From Anaeromassilibacillus senegalensis (GTDB lineage Bacteria; Bacillota; Clostridia; Oscillospirales; Acutalibacteraceae): 64,000 nt of DNA. This document shows positions 35,930 to 43,780 of the stretch, piece by piece. Each line of letters starts with the position of its first letter. The first letter of the stretch is position 1. The notes under the pieces were generated by a model. It did not search any database. It worked only from the letters and a program-made list of their open reading frames with translations, and was not told the origin of the DNA. A program made the translations under genes and the position numbers. The stretch lies in assembly GCF_021531715.1 (NCBI RefSeq), contig NZ_JAFBIT010000002.1:372001-436000 (forward strand), in the 5' to 3' direction.

Positions 35930-37285
35930 ATGGCCAGATCGATTTATTCGGAAATTACGCCTGAGATTCTGGAGCTTGCCTCCTATTGTACGCAGAACGG
36001 TGCAATCGATCCCGCACTTTATACCAAGTACGATGTGAAGCGCGGTCTGCGCGACATCAACGGCAACGGCGTGCTGACCGGTCTGACCGATATTTCGGAA
36101 ATCCGTTCACATAAAATCGTGGACGGGCAGCGTGTCCCGTGCGAGGGACAGCTTTTTTACCGCGGCTACAACATTGAGGATCTCGTGCGCAGCATGCCCG
36201 CCGACCACAGCTTCGGCTTCGAGGTAACCGCCTATCTGCTGCTCTTCGGCGAGCTGCCGACGCAGCAGCAGCTCGAACTGTTTACAAGTCAGCTTGCTTT
36301 CTACCGCACACTGCCGACCAACTTTGTACGCGATATCATCATGAAAGCGCCGAGCGGCGACATGATGAACACGCTCGCGCGCAGCGTGCTGACGATGTAC
36401 TCCTACGACGACGCGCCGGACGACATCTCGGTGCCGAACGTGCTGCGCCAGTGCATCCAGCTCATCGCGATTTTCCCGCTGCTCTCCGTTTACGGCTATC
36501 AGGCATACCGCCACTACCACGACGGTCACAGCCTGTACATCCACCAGCCGAAGCCTGAGCTGACGACCTCCGAAAATATTCTGCGCATCCTGCGCTCGAA
36601 TAAAAAATTCACGCCGCTTGAGGCGAAGGTGCTCGACATCGCGCTGATGCTCCACGCGGAACACGGCGGCGGCAACAACTCGACGTTCACGACGCACGTC
36701 GTCACCTCCTCCGGCACGGACACGTATTCGGCGATCGCGGCGGCGCTCGGCTCGCTCAAGGGCCCGAAGCACGGCGGCGCGAACATCAAGGTCGTGCGCA
36801 TGTTCGAGGACATGAAGGATCAGGTCAAAGACTGGACGGACGAAGACGAGATCAGCCGTTATCTCGAGCGTCTGCTCAACAAGGACGCCTTCGATAAGGC
36901 CGGCCTGATCTACGGTATGGGCCACGCGGTCTATTCGATCTCCGACCCGCGTGCGAAAATCATGGAGCGCTTTGCCGAGGGGCTTTCCGAAGAAAAAGGC
37001 CGCGCCGATGAGTACGGGCTGTACATGCGCGTGGCGCGCCTTGCGCCGAAGGTCATCGGCGAGAAGCGCCGCATTTACAAGGGCGTTTCGGCGAACGTCG
37101 ACTTTTACAGCGGCTTTATTTACAGCATGCTCGATCTGCCGATGGAGCTTTACACGCCGATCTTCGCCTGCGCGCGCATCGCAGGCTGGAGCGCGCACCG
37201 CATCGAGGAGCTGATCAACGCGGGCAAGATCATCCGCCCCGCCTACAAGGCCGTCCACCCCGAGCGCGAATTCCCGACAAAGTAA
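35930..37285 (+). CDS. gltA: Citrate synthase
   Basis: 451-residue citrate synthase joining oxaloacetate and acetyl-CoA. Active-site areas are FYRGYNIEDLV near residue 80, LMLHAEHGGGNNSTFTTHVV (His) near 240 and IYGMGHAVYSISDPRAKI (His) near 325; the catalytic Asp falls in the later SANVDFYSGFIY segment. An N-terminal extension of about 60 residues is like that of Clostridia enzymes. It is monocistronic between an extended -10 promoter and a strong terminator, and probably feeds glutamate synthesis. It could alternatively be a 2-methylcitrate synthase. Confidence 0.95.
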   Translation: MARSIYSEITPEILELASYCTQNGAIDPALYTKYDVKRGLRDINGNGVLTGLTDISEIRSHKIVDGQRVPCEGQLFYRGYNIEDLVRSMPADHSFGFEVTAYLLLFGELPTQQQLELFTSQLAFYRTLPTNFVRDIIMKAPSGDMMNTLARSVLTMYSYDDAPDDISVPNVLRQCIQLIAIFPLLSVYGYQAYRHYHDGHSLYIHQPKPELTTSENILRILRSNKKFTPLEAKVLDIALMLHAEHGGGNNSTFTTHVVTSSGTDTYSAIAAALGSLKGPKHGGANIKVVRMFEDMKDQVKDWTDEDEISRYLERLLNKDAFDKAGLIYGMGHAVYSISDPRAKIMERFAEGLSEEKGRADEYGLYMRVARLAPKVIGEKRRIYKGVSANVDFYSGFIYSMLDLPMELYTPIFACARIAGWSAHRIEELINAGKIIRPAYKAVHPEREFPTK

Positions 37286-37296
37286 ATACGATCTGC

Positions 37297-37333
37297 AAAG
37301 AGCTGCAGGCTTCAGGGCTTGCAGCTCTTTTTT
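37297..37333 (+). terminator. Citrate synthase terminator
   Basis: Perfect 11-bp stem AAAGAGCTGCA/TGCAGCTCTTT with a 12-nt loop and a run of six T. Confidence 0.9.
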
Positions 37334-37367
37334 ACACGCCTGACGGGTTGTCCGCATATTCTGGGCT

Positions 37368-37562
37368 GTGGAGGCCTCCCACAAAAGCAAAAAGCCATCG
37401 AACCGCAGCTTCGCGTATTTCCGCGGCATCACGACAGTCGCGCCGATGAACACGGTCAAGGCGAGCGCCATCGCCTACAACGAGCGCGCGGGCACACTGA
37501 AGCCGGAGGATCCGGCCTACCTCTACAACAAGGCATTTTTCGACGAAAGCGCAGCGGAATAA
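37368..37562 (+). CDS. Orphan 64-codon ORF
   Basis: A GTG-initiated ORF with host-like codon use: residues such as FRGITTVAPMNTVKASAIAY and NKAFFDESAAE look protein-like but were not recognised. There is no ribosome site, no promoter, and the citrate synthase terminator lies just upstream. It may be the 3' remnant of a longer lost gene or a chance frame in GC-rich DNA. Confidence 0.35.
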   Translation: MEASHKSKKPSNRSFAYFRGITTVAPMNTVKASAIAYNERAGTLKPEDPAYLYNKAFFDESAAE

Positions 37563-37568
37563 AAAACG

Positions 37569-37602
37569 GCGGCGCACGGAAGCTTTTCGCTCCGTGCGCC
37601 GC
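37569..37602 (-). terminator. Terminator of the AraC-type gene
   Basis: A 12-bp perfect stem GCGGCGCACGGA/TCCGTGCGCCGC, followed on the minus strand by six T. Confidence 0.85.
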
Positions 37603-37615
37603 TTCTGCGTGCGAT

Positions 37616-38497
37616 TTACTTGTTCGGACGGACGGCGCGCAGCTCGATGTAGCCGCGCTCGCCGCGCGGTTCAAGCTGGATGCGTGGGTTTTCGTCATCC
37701 CACCGATAGCCGATCACCGTCGGGTCGTAGTGGTCCATCGCCGCTTCCACCGCCAAAATCGCCTCGCCGTAGTCCTCCTCGCGGAACGGCTCGCCCTGAA
37801 ATGCGAGATACTCCGCTGCCGGCAGCGTGATGACATCGAAGCCCTCCGGCACGACGCCGTTGTACTCCGCTGCCGTTTCCACGCCCTGTACATAGGTGGA
37901 GGTTCCCGGCTTTTTGTAGGCTTCCGGCAGCCAGAGGCACACCGGCTCGCCGCAGAGGGAATCCATGCTTGTCAAAATCCCCCAAACGTCGCAGCCGACC
38001 TCGCCGCAGTAAGCGAAATACTCCTCCGCTTTTACGCCGCGCTTCAAAATCACCTTGCGCTCCGGCTTTTTCACGAGCTGCACAAATACGCTCTGCACTT
38101 CTTTCATGTCCAACGTCTCCTTTCTGAGTTCCCGAAATTTTACGCCGTAGGGGATGAAAAGCGGAATGGGCACCTTCGTGTGGGCATACTCGCCGGGGTT
38201 GCAGCCGAACTCCCGGTGAAACGCGCGCTGGTAACCGTCCACGCTGCGGAAGCCCAGCTCAAACGCCGCGTCGGTCACGCGGCAGCCGTCCCGTTTCAGC
38301 CGCACCGCCGAGCGGGAAAGCCGCAGGCGGCGGATGTAATCCGCAGGCGTCAGCCCGGTGTGCTGCCGGAACAGCCGGTACGCGTGCCACGGTGAAAACA
38401 GGGACACCTGCGCCAGATCGGAGAGCGTGATCTCCTCTTCCAGATGCGCGTCGATGTACTCCTGCATCCGCTGCACCGCCAGAATCTGCTCTGTCAT
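37616..38497 (-). CDS. AraC-family regulator with GyrI-like effector domain
   Basis: 293 residues. Residues 8-107 hold two AraC helix-turn-helix motifs (ITLSDLAQVSLFSPWHAYRLF and VTDAAFELGFRSVDGYQRAF), then a linker and a C-terminal GyrI/AraE-like ligand domain of about 160 residues (SMDSLCGEPVCLWLPE; the WDDENPRIQLEPRGERG end). The domain order matches Rob/SoxS-like and BltR-like sensors of drugs or small molecules. It stands alone on the minus strand with its own terminator; target unknown. Confidence 0.9.
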   Translation of the reverse strand: MTEQILAVQRMQEYIDAHLEEEITLSDLAQVSLFSPWHAYRLFRQHTGLTPADYIRRLRLSRSAVRLKRDGCRVTDAAFELGFRSVDGYQRAFHREFGCNPGEYAHTKVPIPLFIPYGVKFRELRKETLDMKEVQSVFVQLVKKPERKVILKRGVKAEEYFAYCGEVGCDVWGILTSMDSLCGEPVCLWLPEAYKKPGTSTYVQGVETAAEYNGVVPEGFDVITLPAAEYLAFQGEPFREEDYGEAILAVEAAMDHYDPTVIGYRWDDENPRIQLEPRGERGYIELRAVRPNK

Positions 38498-38643
38498 CTT
38501 CTCATCACCTCGCAGGGCTTATTGTACCGCTTCTCAGAAATTTTCGCTCGACTTTTTTTGCCTTTCTCCCCGCCGTGCAGGGCGCTTCGAGCCTTTTTCT
38601 TTCTCCTTTTTCAACTCCGCGCCACAGCGGAGCGTACACCGGT

Positions 38644-38991
38644 TTACGGTTCCTCGTAGAGCGCGCCGCTGTTTTCTTTGTTCAGCGTCCCGGCAAACTC
38701 GATCATCAAAAAACGCGTCAGCTTTGTGACGACCGGTCTGTGCCGCACGCCGCGGGGAACGATCACGAACTCACCCGCGTTCACATCGGTAAGCCCTTCT
38801 TCCGTTTCAAGCTGAAAGCCGCCCTCGAGCACATAAAACAGCTCATCAGAGCTTTCATGCACGTGAAAATCGAGCGTGCGGTTCTCCACATTCACGACGC
38901 TTAAAATGTTGCCGTTCAGCTCGCCGATCTTCTGATAGACGTAGAGCGGCTCGACGGCGCGGGCCGCTTCCAGCAAATTGACCTTTTTCAT
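38644..38991 (-). CDS. Cupin-domain protein
   Basis: 115-residue single-domain cupin. The first motif is FHVHESSDELFYVLEG, and the second contains GEFVIVPRGVRH; the histidines and glutamate form the usual metal site. The ATG at 38991 overlaps the tetR stop by 4 bp (ATGA); a frame extension to 39222 is a shadow inside tetR. Coupled to the TetR gene, it may act on or sense the same small molecule. Function unknown (sugar isomerase, dioxygenase or storage-type roles are all possible). Confidence 0.88.
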   Translation of the reverse strand: MKKVNLLEAARAVEPLYVYQKIGELNGNILSVVNVENRTLDFHVHESSDELFYVLEGGFQLETEEGLTDVNAGEFVIVPRGVRHRPVVTKLTRFLMIEFAGTLNKENSGALYEEP

Positions 38992-39665
38992 ATCTCTTCC
39001 TCTTGTTTCTTTTCGGTGCACCAGTCTCGCAGATACGGCAGATCGCCGACCTTGCCGACAAAATCCTTCTGCGGCTGGATGGCACAGGCATCCTTCTTTC
39101 CGGACTTCAACACCATAAGCATACCGGCAAATACCTGTCCGAGCATATTCGCGATCTGCTCCTCGCTGAAATCGCAGACGCGGGTGGCGCAGAGCACGCC
39201 GATCCCGAAGGTATGCACCCACATCTGCTCGAAGAGCGTTTCCGCCTCCTCCGGCGTAAGCGCGTAGTCGCGTCGGATCAGCGAAATGCAGATGTCCGCC
39301 ATACCGCCGAGATCCTCGATCGTGTTGGCGAAGCAGCGGCCCTCCTTATGCTCCTGCATGAACAGGAGCTTAAACACCTCCGGCTCGTGGATGGCATAAG
39401 ACACCATCTGCATCCCGATCTTCTTGAAGGCGGGCGTGTACGCGGTAAAATCTCCAGTGTACGCCTCGAACTCGCGCAGGGCCAGTGCGCGCGCCGCCCA
39501 TTTGACCTCGTCCATGCTCTTGAACACCGTGAAGATCGGCCGCGCGGATGTTCCGAGCTTTGCGCCGAGGCTGCGCGCCGTCAGCGCTTCCACACTCTCC
39601 TCCCGGATAATGGCGAGCGCTGCCGCCGCAATCTCTTCCTTTGTAAACTTCGGCTTCGGTGGCAT
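38988..39665 (-). CDS. TetR-family transcriptional regulator
   Basis: 225 residues. The N-terminal TetR HTH region (FTKEEIAAAALAIIREESVE, then LGTSARPIFTVFKSMDEV) and a helical ligand domain with a TetR_C-type WVHTFGIGVLCATRV stretch are present. The start ATG 39665 has GGAGTACAAT. Direct and inverted repeats lie between its own promoter and start, suggesting autoregulation. It heads a two-gene unit with the cupin. Confidence 0.9.
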   Translation of the reverse strand: MPPKPKFTKEEIAAAALAIIREESVEALTARSLGAKLGTSARPIFTVFKSMDEVKWAARALALREFEAYTGDFTAYTPAFKKIGMQMVSYAIHEPEVFKLLFMQEHKEGRCFANTIEDLGGMADICISLIRRDYALTPEEAETLFEQMWVHTFGIGVLCATRVCDFSEEQIANMLGQVFAGMLMVLKSGKKDACAIQPQKDFVGKVGDLPYLRDWCTEKKQEEEI

Positions 39666-39680
39666 ATTGTACTCCTTTCC

Positions 39681-39753
39681 GAACGAAAACTTTGTTTTGC
39701 AACTTCGTTCTGCAACTGTGTTTTATTATAGAGCATGGCAGGCTCTTTGTCAA
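39681..39753 (-). promoter_or_regulatory. tetR-cupin promoter and operator repeats
   Basis: On the minus strand TTGACA (39748-39753), 17-bp spacer and TATAAT (39725-39730). Just downstream are two tandem 13-bp units (39692-39704 and 39705-39717, 11/13 identical, core GCAACT) and a GAACGAA/TTCGTTC dyad (39681-39687, 39704-39710). Their position fits repression by TetR. Confidence 0.75.
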
Positions 39754-39769
39754 TCGGAAAACGAAAAAA

Positions 39770-39798
39770 TCCTCCGGGAGCCGAACGCCCCCGGAGGA
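39770..39798 (-). terminator. Terminator of the LURP-like gene
   Basis: A 9-bp stem TCCTCCGGG/CCCGGAGGA, followed on the minus strand by six T. Confidence 0.85.
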
Positions 39799-39803
39799 CC
39801 GAA

Positions 39804-40277
39804 TCAATCATTTCTCGAGCATTTTTCCGCATCAATAGCGAGTACGAGCATCAGCGCGCAGAGGGCGTCCCGCGGATCCCAGACGTCGATCACATACGTG
39901 TCCGTCCAGTGGAACAGCTCCTTGGAGACTGTCGCCACGCACTGCCCTGAAGCGTTCAGGATGGTATAATCCCACTCCAGAAAATTGCCTTCTACGTGCC
40001 AGCCGTTGCACTCGATGTTGTATTTTGGCCGGAAAAAGGAAAGCTCTTTGCTGATGCAGCCGACATACTGCGTGCCGAAGTACATCTCAAACTTCGGCAG
40101 CCATGTGAAGACCCGCTCCTGAACGGTTCCGACCTCGCGGTTATAGCAGTCGAAAATTTTCAGGCGGTGCCCCCACGCGAGCTGTCCCCGCACGGTGTAG
40201 ACCGTCTCTCCGGCCTCGTTGTAAATATCGTAGCTGTCAAACCACGAAAAGAACCGCTGCTTAAACAGTAATTTCAC
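39804..40277 (-). CDS. LURP-one-related (YxjI-like) protein
   Basis: 157 residues of the tubby/LURP-one beta-barrel family: KLLFKQRFFSWFDSYDIYNE at the start, repeated beta-strand units and the family-like WHVEGNFLEWDYTI. Some members bind membranes or phospholipids; the biological role is unclear. Start chosen as GTG 40277 after GAGGGGGTG; the frame opens at 40292. It follows the HAD gene closely (12 bp) and is the last gene of the minus run. Confidence 0.8.
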   Translation of the reverse strand: MKLLFKQRFFSWFDSYDIYNEAGETVYTVRGQLAWGHRLKIFDCYNREVGTVQERVFTWLPKFEMYFGTQYVGCISKELSFFRPKYNIECNGWHVEGNFLEWDYTILNASGQCVATVSKELFHWTDTYVIDVWDPRDALCALMLVLAIDAEKCSRND

Positions 40278-40288
40278 GGTGCACCCCC

Positions 40289-40954
40289 TCACGTTTCCGC
40301 GCGAAGCAAACCGAGCAGCAGCGCTTCGAGCTCCGCTACCGTCTGCACGACGTACGCTGCGTCCGCCTGCTCGAGCTCACCGGGCTCGGCATAGCCGAAA
40401 TAGACGCCCACGCCGGGGATGCCGCAGTTTTTAGCGCCGATCATGTCGAATTTGCGGTCGCCGACCATAACGATCCGCTCGCCGGATGTATCGCCGATAC
40501 GCCGCAGCACCTCGCGGATCACCTCGGTCTTATCGGTCAGCGTGCCGTCGAGATTGGCGCCGACGACATGTGTAAAGAGATCGAAAATACCGTGCTGCTT
40601 CAGAATGATCTCCGTGAAATACGCGGGCTTTGAGGTCGCGACGCAGAGCTTCGCGCCCGCGTCCTTCAGATGGAAAAGCATTTCCTTCATGCCGGGGTAC
40701 AAGCTGTTTTCGTACACGCCCTTTTCGCGGTAGCGGACGCGCATCGTCTCCACCGCTTCAAACGCCTTTTCCTCCGGAAAACCGTAGAAATCCATGAACG
40801 ATTTGTGCAGCGGCGGACCGATAAACCGGCGCAGCGCGCTGTACGGCTCGTTCGGGAAGCCCATGCGGTCGAGCGCAAAGCGGACGCTCTTCATCACGCC
40901 CTCGCCGCTGTCGGTCAACGTGCCGTCGAGGTCAAACAAAATCCATGTGTTCAT
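40289..40954 (-). CDS. HAD-family phosphatase (phosphoglycolate phosphatase-like)
   Basis: 221 residues. It has the HAD nucleophile FDLDGTLTDSG at the N-terminus, a helical cap, CVATSKP (motif II), and KTEVI...VMVGDRKFDMIGA (motifs III/IV). It is of the Gph/PpaX type, hydrolysing small phosphates in the cytosol. The start overlaps the TPM gene stop by 4 bp. The exact substrate cannot be told. Confidence 0.9.
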   Translation of the reverse strand: MNTWILFDLDGTLTDSGEGVMKSVRFALDRMGFPNEPYSALRRFIGPPLHKSFMDFYGFPEEKAFEAVETMRVRYREKGVYENSLYPGMKEMLFHLKDAGAKLCVATSKPAYFTEIILKQHGIFDLFTHVVGANLDGTLTDKTEVIREVLRRIGDTSGERIVMVGDRKFDMIGAKNCGIPGVGVYFGYAEPGELEQADAAYVVQTVAELEALLLGLLRAET

Positions 40955-41922
40955 CGTCTGCCTGCACCTCCTCCGCGCGAGCCGCCGCCTCCGAAACCGC
41001 CGAAGCTGCCGCCACCGCCAAAGCCGCCACCAAAGCCGCCACCAAAGCCGCCGCTCGGACGTCCGCTGCCGGAGCTGCCCGGCCGACCGCCAAAGCCGCC
41101 CGAATGCGGGGGACGCGGGCCGCCGAAGCCGCCAAAGCCGCCGGGAGGCGGGGGCGGAGGCGGTCTGCGGTAATAACGCCTGCGGTTCATCAGCGAGCCG
41201 AGCAGCAGGCCGTTCCAGAAGCCGCTGCCGCCGCCACCGCCTCCGTTTCCACCGCCGCCGCGCGGGCCGGAAAACAGGCGGATCAGCATCGCGATGACCG
41301 CAATAATAATCACAAACGTGATGAGCTTGCCGATCACATGAAAGAAGCCCTCAAAGAAGGAGCCGCCGGCATCCCGGGCCTCCTCATAGCCGGAATACCC
41401 GGCGTCCGACGCGATATTGTAATGCGCCTGCATCATCTGCAGCGCGCGGTCAAAGGTCTTGCGCACGCCGGCGTCGTAATTGCCCGCGGCGAAATCCGTC
41501 TCGAGATAGTCGTAGAGCAGCGCGTCCAGCTTGCCGCCCGTGAACACATCCGTGATGCCTGAGCCGGGCAGCGCGTAGTAATCCTCCGCGCCGATGGAAA
41601 GCACGAACAGCAGGCCGTTATTCTTCTTTTTGTCGCCAATGCCCCACTTGTTGAACAGCTCGTAGGCGTAATCGCCGATGTCGTATCCGCCGGTGAAATC
41701 GACCGTGACGAATACGATCTGTGCGCCGCACTTTTCATCGAGTGCGGCGTTCTGGCTGTTGATGTAATTTTCCGTCGATGCCGTCAGCACGTCGGCGCCG
41801 TCATAGACGTACGCGTCCGGCGCATCCGGGATGGCCGACGCGAAGGCGGGCGCCGCCAGTGGGATCAGCATAAGCAGCGCCAGCAGGAAAAAGCCGGCTC
41901 TGCGCGTGATCTTCCTTTTCAT
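40951..41922 (-). CDS. TPM-domain membrane protein with glycine-rich tail
   Basis: 323 residues: a signal peptide (residues 1-29), a TPM/YgcG domain (VYDGADVLTASTENYINSQN; QIVFVTVDFTGG), one transmembrane helix near 210-228, then a long low-complexity Gly/Phe/Arg/Pro tail. TPM proteins are thought to fold outside the membrane and act in envelope maintenance. It is next to a LemA-like gene, the usual partner of TPM proteins. SD GAAAGGAG precedes the ATG. Confidence 0.88.
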   Translation of the reverse strand: MKRKITRRAGFFLLALLMLIPLAAPAFASAIPDAPDAYVYDGADVLTASTENYINSQNAALDEKCGAQIVFVTVDFTGGYDIGDYAYELFNKWGIGDKKKNNGLLFVLSIGAEDYYALPGSGITDVFTGGKLDALLYDYLETDFAAGNYDAGVRKTFDRALQMMQAHYNIASDAGYSGYEEARDAGGSFFEGFFHVIGKLITFVIIIAVIAMLIRLFSGPRGGGGNGGGGGGSGFWNGLLLGSLMNRRRYYRRPPPPPPPGGFGGFGGPRPPHSGGFGGRPGSSGSGRPSGGFGGGFGGGFGGGGSFGGFGGGGSRGGGAGRR

Positions 41923-41962
41923 ACCAAAATCTCCTTTCTAAGCTGCGCGTGTAAAAGCCGCC

Positions 41963-42508
41963 TTACCGGAACGGCTCGACCTCTCCGATGCCGACGAGCG
42001 CCGCCAGCGGGCGCGCCGGGGTGGTGCGCAGAATCTCGTTGAACTGCGCGGCACGGGTGTTGTAGTCGCTGCGGCTGATGAAATCGGCGTTCGAATTGTA
42101 ATCCGCGATGATCTCGTCGCGGTACTTCGCGTCCTCTTCCTTCATCTCGGTTTCCTCCAGCGTGTTGTACAGCGCGTTGACCTTAACGGTCAGCGCAGAG
42201 AACGCCTCTGCTTTCTCGCCGGGGGTGTCTGCCTGCTCGAGCGCGCCGCGCGCCTCACGCACCGCATCCGCCTGTCCTTCCGGCAGATACTTATCCGCGA
42301 GCGTCGCGAGGTTCGCCGCCTCGGTGCTGCACCACGCGAGATCCTCCAGGAGGCCCCACTCGTCGTCCGAGCCGTAATACAGCGCCGTCACCTTGCCGCG
42401 CTCGCGCGCCAGAGACACGCATGAGCCAACCGGGATGGAGACGAGGATCAGCGCGACCATGCCGATGATCGCCGCCGCGCGTCGCTTGATCCTTTCTTTC
42501 TTTTTCAT
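41963..42508 (-). CDS. LemA-like membrane-anchored helical protein
   Basis: 181 residues with an N-terminal membrane helix followed by a mostly helical body. The C-terminal part (SDYNTRAAQFNEIL, then ending near the membrane-proximal LAALVGIGEVEPF) matches the LemA pattern, though the N-terminal half is less typical. LemA and TPM proteins commonly occur together. SD AAAGGAG. It may be part of an envelope complex; the role is inferred. Confidence 0.7.
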   Translation of the reverse strand: MKKKERIKRRAAAIIGMVALILVSIPVGSCVSLARERGKVTALYYGSDDEWGLLEDLAWCSTEAANLATLADKYLPEGQADAVREARGALEQADTPGEKAEAFSALTVKVNALYNTLEETEMKEEDAKYRDEIIADYNSNADFISRSDYNTRAAQFNEILRTTPARPLAALVGIGEVEPFR

Positions 42509-42610
42509 AAATTTTGACTCCTTTCCGTGCGCCGCATAACAGGGGGGCGCATCCTGTATACCGCAAGCGACCGACGGGACTCCGCCGGCCGCACAGCATC
42601 CAATTCAAAT

Positions 42611-43762
42611 TCAGGCGCGAATATCGAGAAGCTTCTGCTTGAGCTCGCCCTCGAGACGGCCGAGCTCCTTTTCCGCCTCGCGGCGGCGCGTTCTGCCTTC
42701 CTCCTGAATCTTCACAACCTCGTCGAGCGTCGAGATCAGCGACTGATTCGTCTGGCGCAGCGTCTCCATATCGACGATGCCGCGCTCCGACTCGCGCGCT
42801 GTTTCGATGGTGCTCATCTTGAGCTTCTCCGCGTTCTTGCGCAGAAGCTGGTTCGTCATATCCGTAACCTCACGCTGGGCGCGCACCGCGTCTGCGGAAT
42901 GCGCCACGCCGAGCGCCAGCACCATCTGGCTCTTCCACAGCGGGATCGTGTTGACGATGGTGGACTGGATCTTCTCCGCCATCAGGCGGTCGTTGTTCTG
43001 CACAAGGCGGATCTGCGGCGACATCTGCACCGAGACCATGCGGGTGAGCTCGAGGTCGTGCAGCTTCTTCTCAAAGCTGTCGCACTGCTGCGCAAAGTCG
43101 TTCGCCGCCTGCGCGTCCTCTGCGAGGCCGGAACGCTCCGCCTTCTTTTTGAGCTCGACGAGCGTCGTTGAACGCTCGCGCTGCAGGCGCTTCTTGCCCG
43201 CGATGATGTACATGGAAAGCTCCTTGTGGTAGGCGAGATTCGTCTCGTAGAGCTTATCGAGCATCACGATGTCCTTCATGAGCTGTACCTGATGGCCCTC
43301 CAGAGAGCTTGCGATCTTATTTACATTGACCTCGGCCTTGTCGTAGCGCGCCTTGAGGCCCTCGAGCTTGTTGGACTGCTTCTTGAAGAAGCCGAAAAAG
43401 CCCTTTTCCTCCTCCTCGCTCACGTCAAAGCCCTTGAGCTCGACGACCAGATTGGAAATCTCATCGCCCACCTCGCCGAGATCCTTCGTGCGGACGTTGG
43501 CAAGCGCCGTATCCGAGAAATTCGCGATTTTCTTCTGTGCGCCCGAGCCGTACTGCATGACGAGCGCGGAGCTCGTGATGTCGATCTTCTCCACAAAATC
43601 GTCGACCACCTTCTGCTCCTCAGGCGTCAGTACCGGTTCATCCGGAACCGGCGGCTCCGGCTTCTTTTCCTCCGGCTTCTCTTCGGTCACGCCGTCAAGC
43701 GTCAGGCTCGGGATCCCGGAGGGTACCTCCAGCTCCGGCTCCAGCGTCAGTTTCATTTCACT
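42611..43762 (-). CDS. telA: Toxic anion resistance protein TelA family
   Basis: 383 residues of the TelA/KlaA family, mostly long helices (ALVMQYGSGAQKKIANFSD near residue 65 is the conserved block). An acidic low-complexity segment of about 40 residues at the N-terminus includes PSGIPSLTLDG, also seen at the tail of the adjacent XpaC. Start 43762 (MSEMKL) has AAGGAGG at proper distance, while the ATG at 43774 is inside that site. TelA proteins relate to tellurite and envelope-stress resistance. It follows xpaC by 18 bp. Confidence 0.9.
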   Translation of the reverse strand, partial: SEMKLTLEPELEVPSGIPSLTLDGVTEEKPEEKKPEPPVPDEPVLTPEEQKVVDDFVEKIDITSSALVMQYGSGAQKKIANFSDTALANVRTKDLGEVGDEISNLVVELKGFDVSEEEEKGFFGFFKKQSNKLEGLKARYDKAEVNVNKIASSLEGHQVQLMKDIVMLDKLYETNLAYHKELSMYIIAGKKRLQRERSTTLVELKKKAERSGLAEDAQAANDFAQQCDSFEKKLHDLELTRMVSVQMSPQIRLVQNNDRLMAEKIQSTIVNTIPLWKSQMVLALGVAHSADAVRAQREVTDMTNQLLRKNAEKLKMSTIETARESERGIVDMETLRQTNQSLISTLDEVVKIQEEGRTRRREAEKELGRLEGELKQKLLDIRA

Positions 43763-43780
43763 CATGATTTTCATCCTCCT

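Noticed and set aside
38992-39222. N-terminal extension of the cupin
   Set aside because: Lies within the tetR coding region out of frame; ATGA overlap start is much better.
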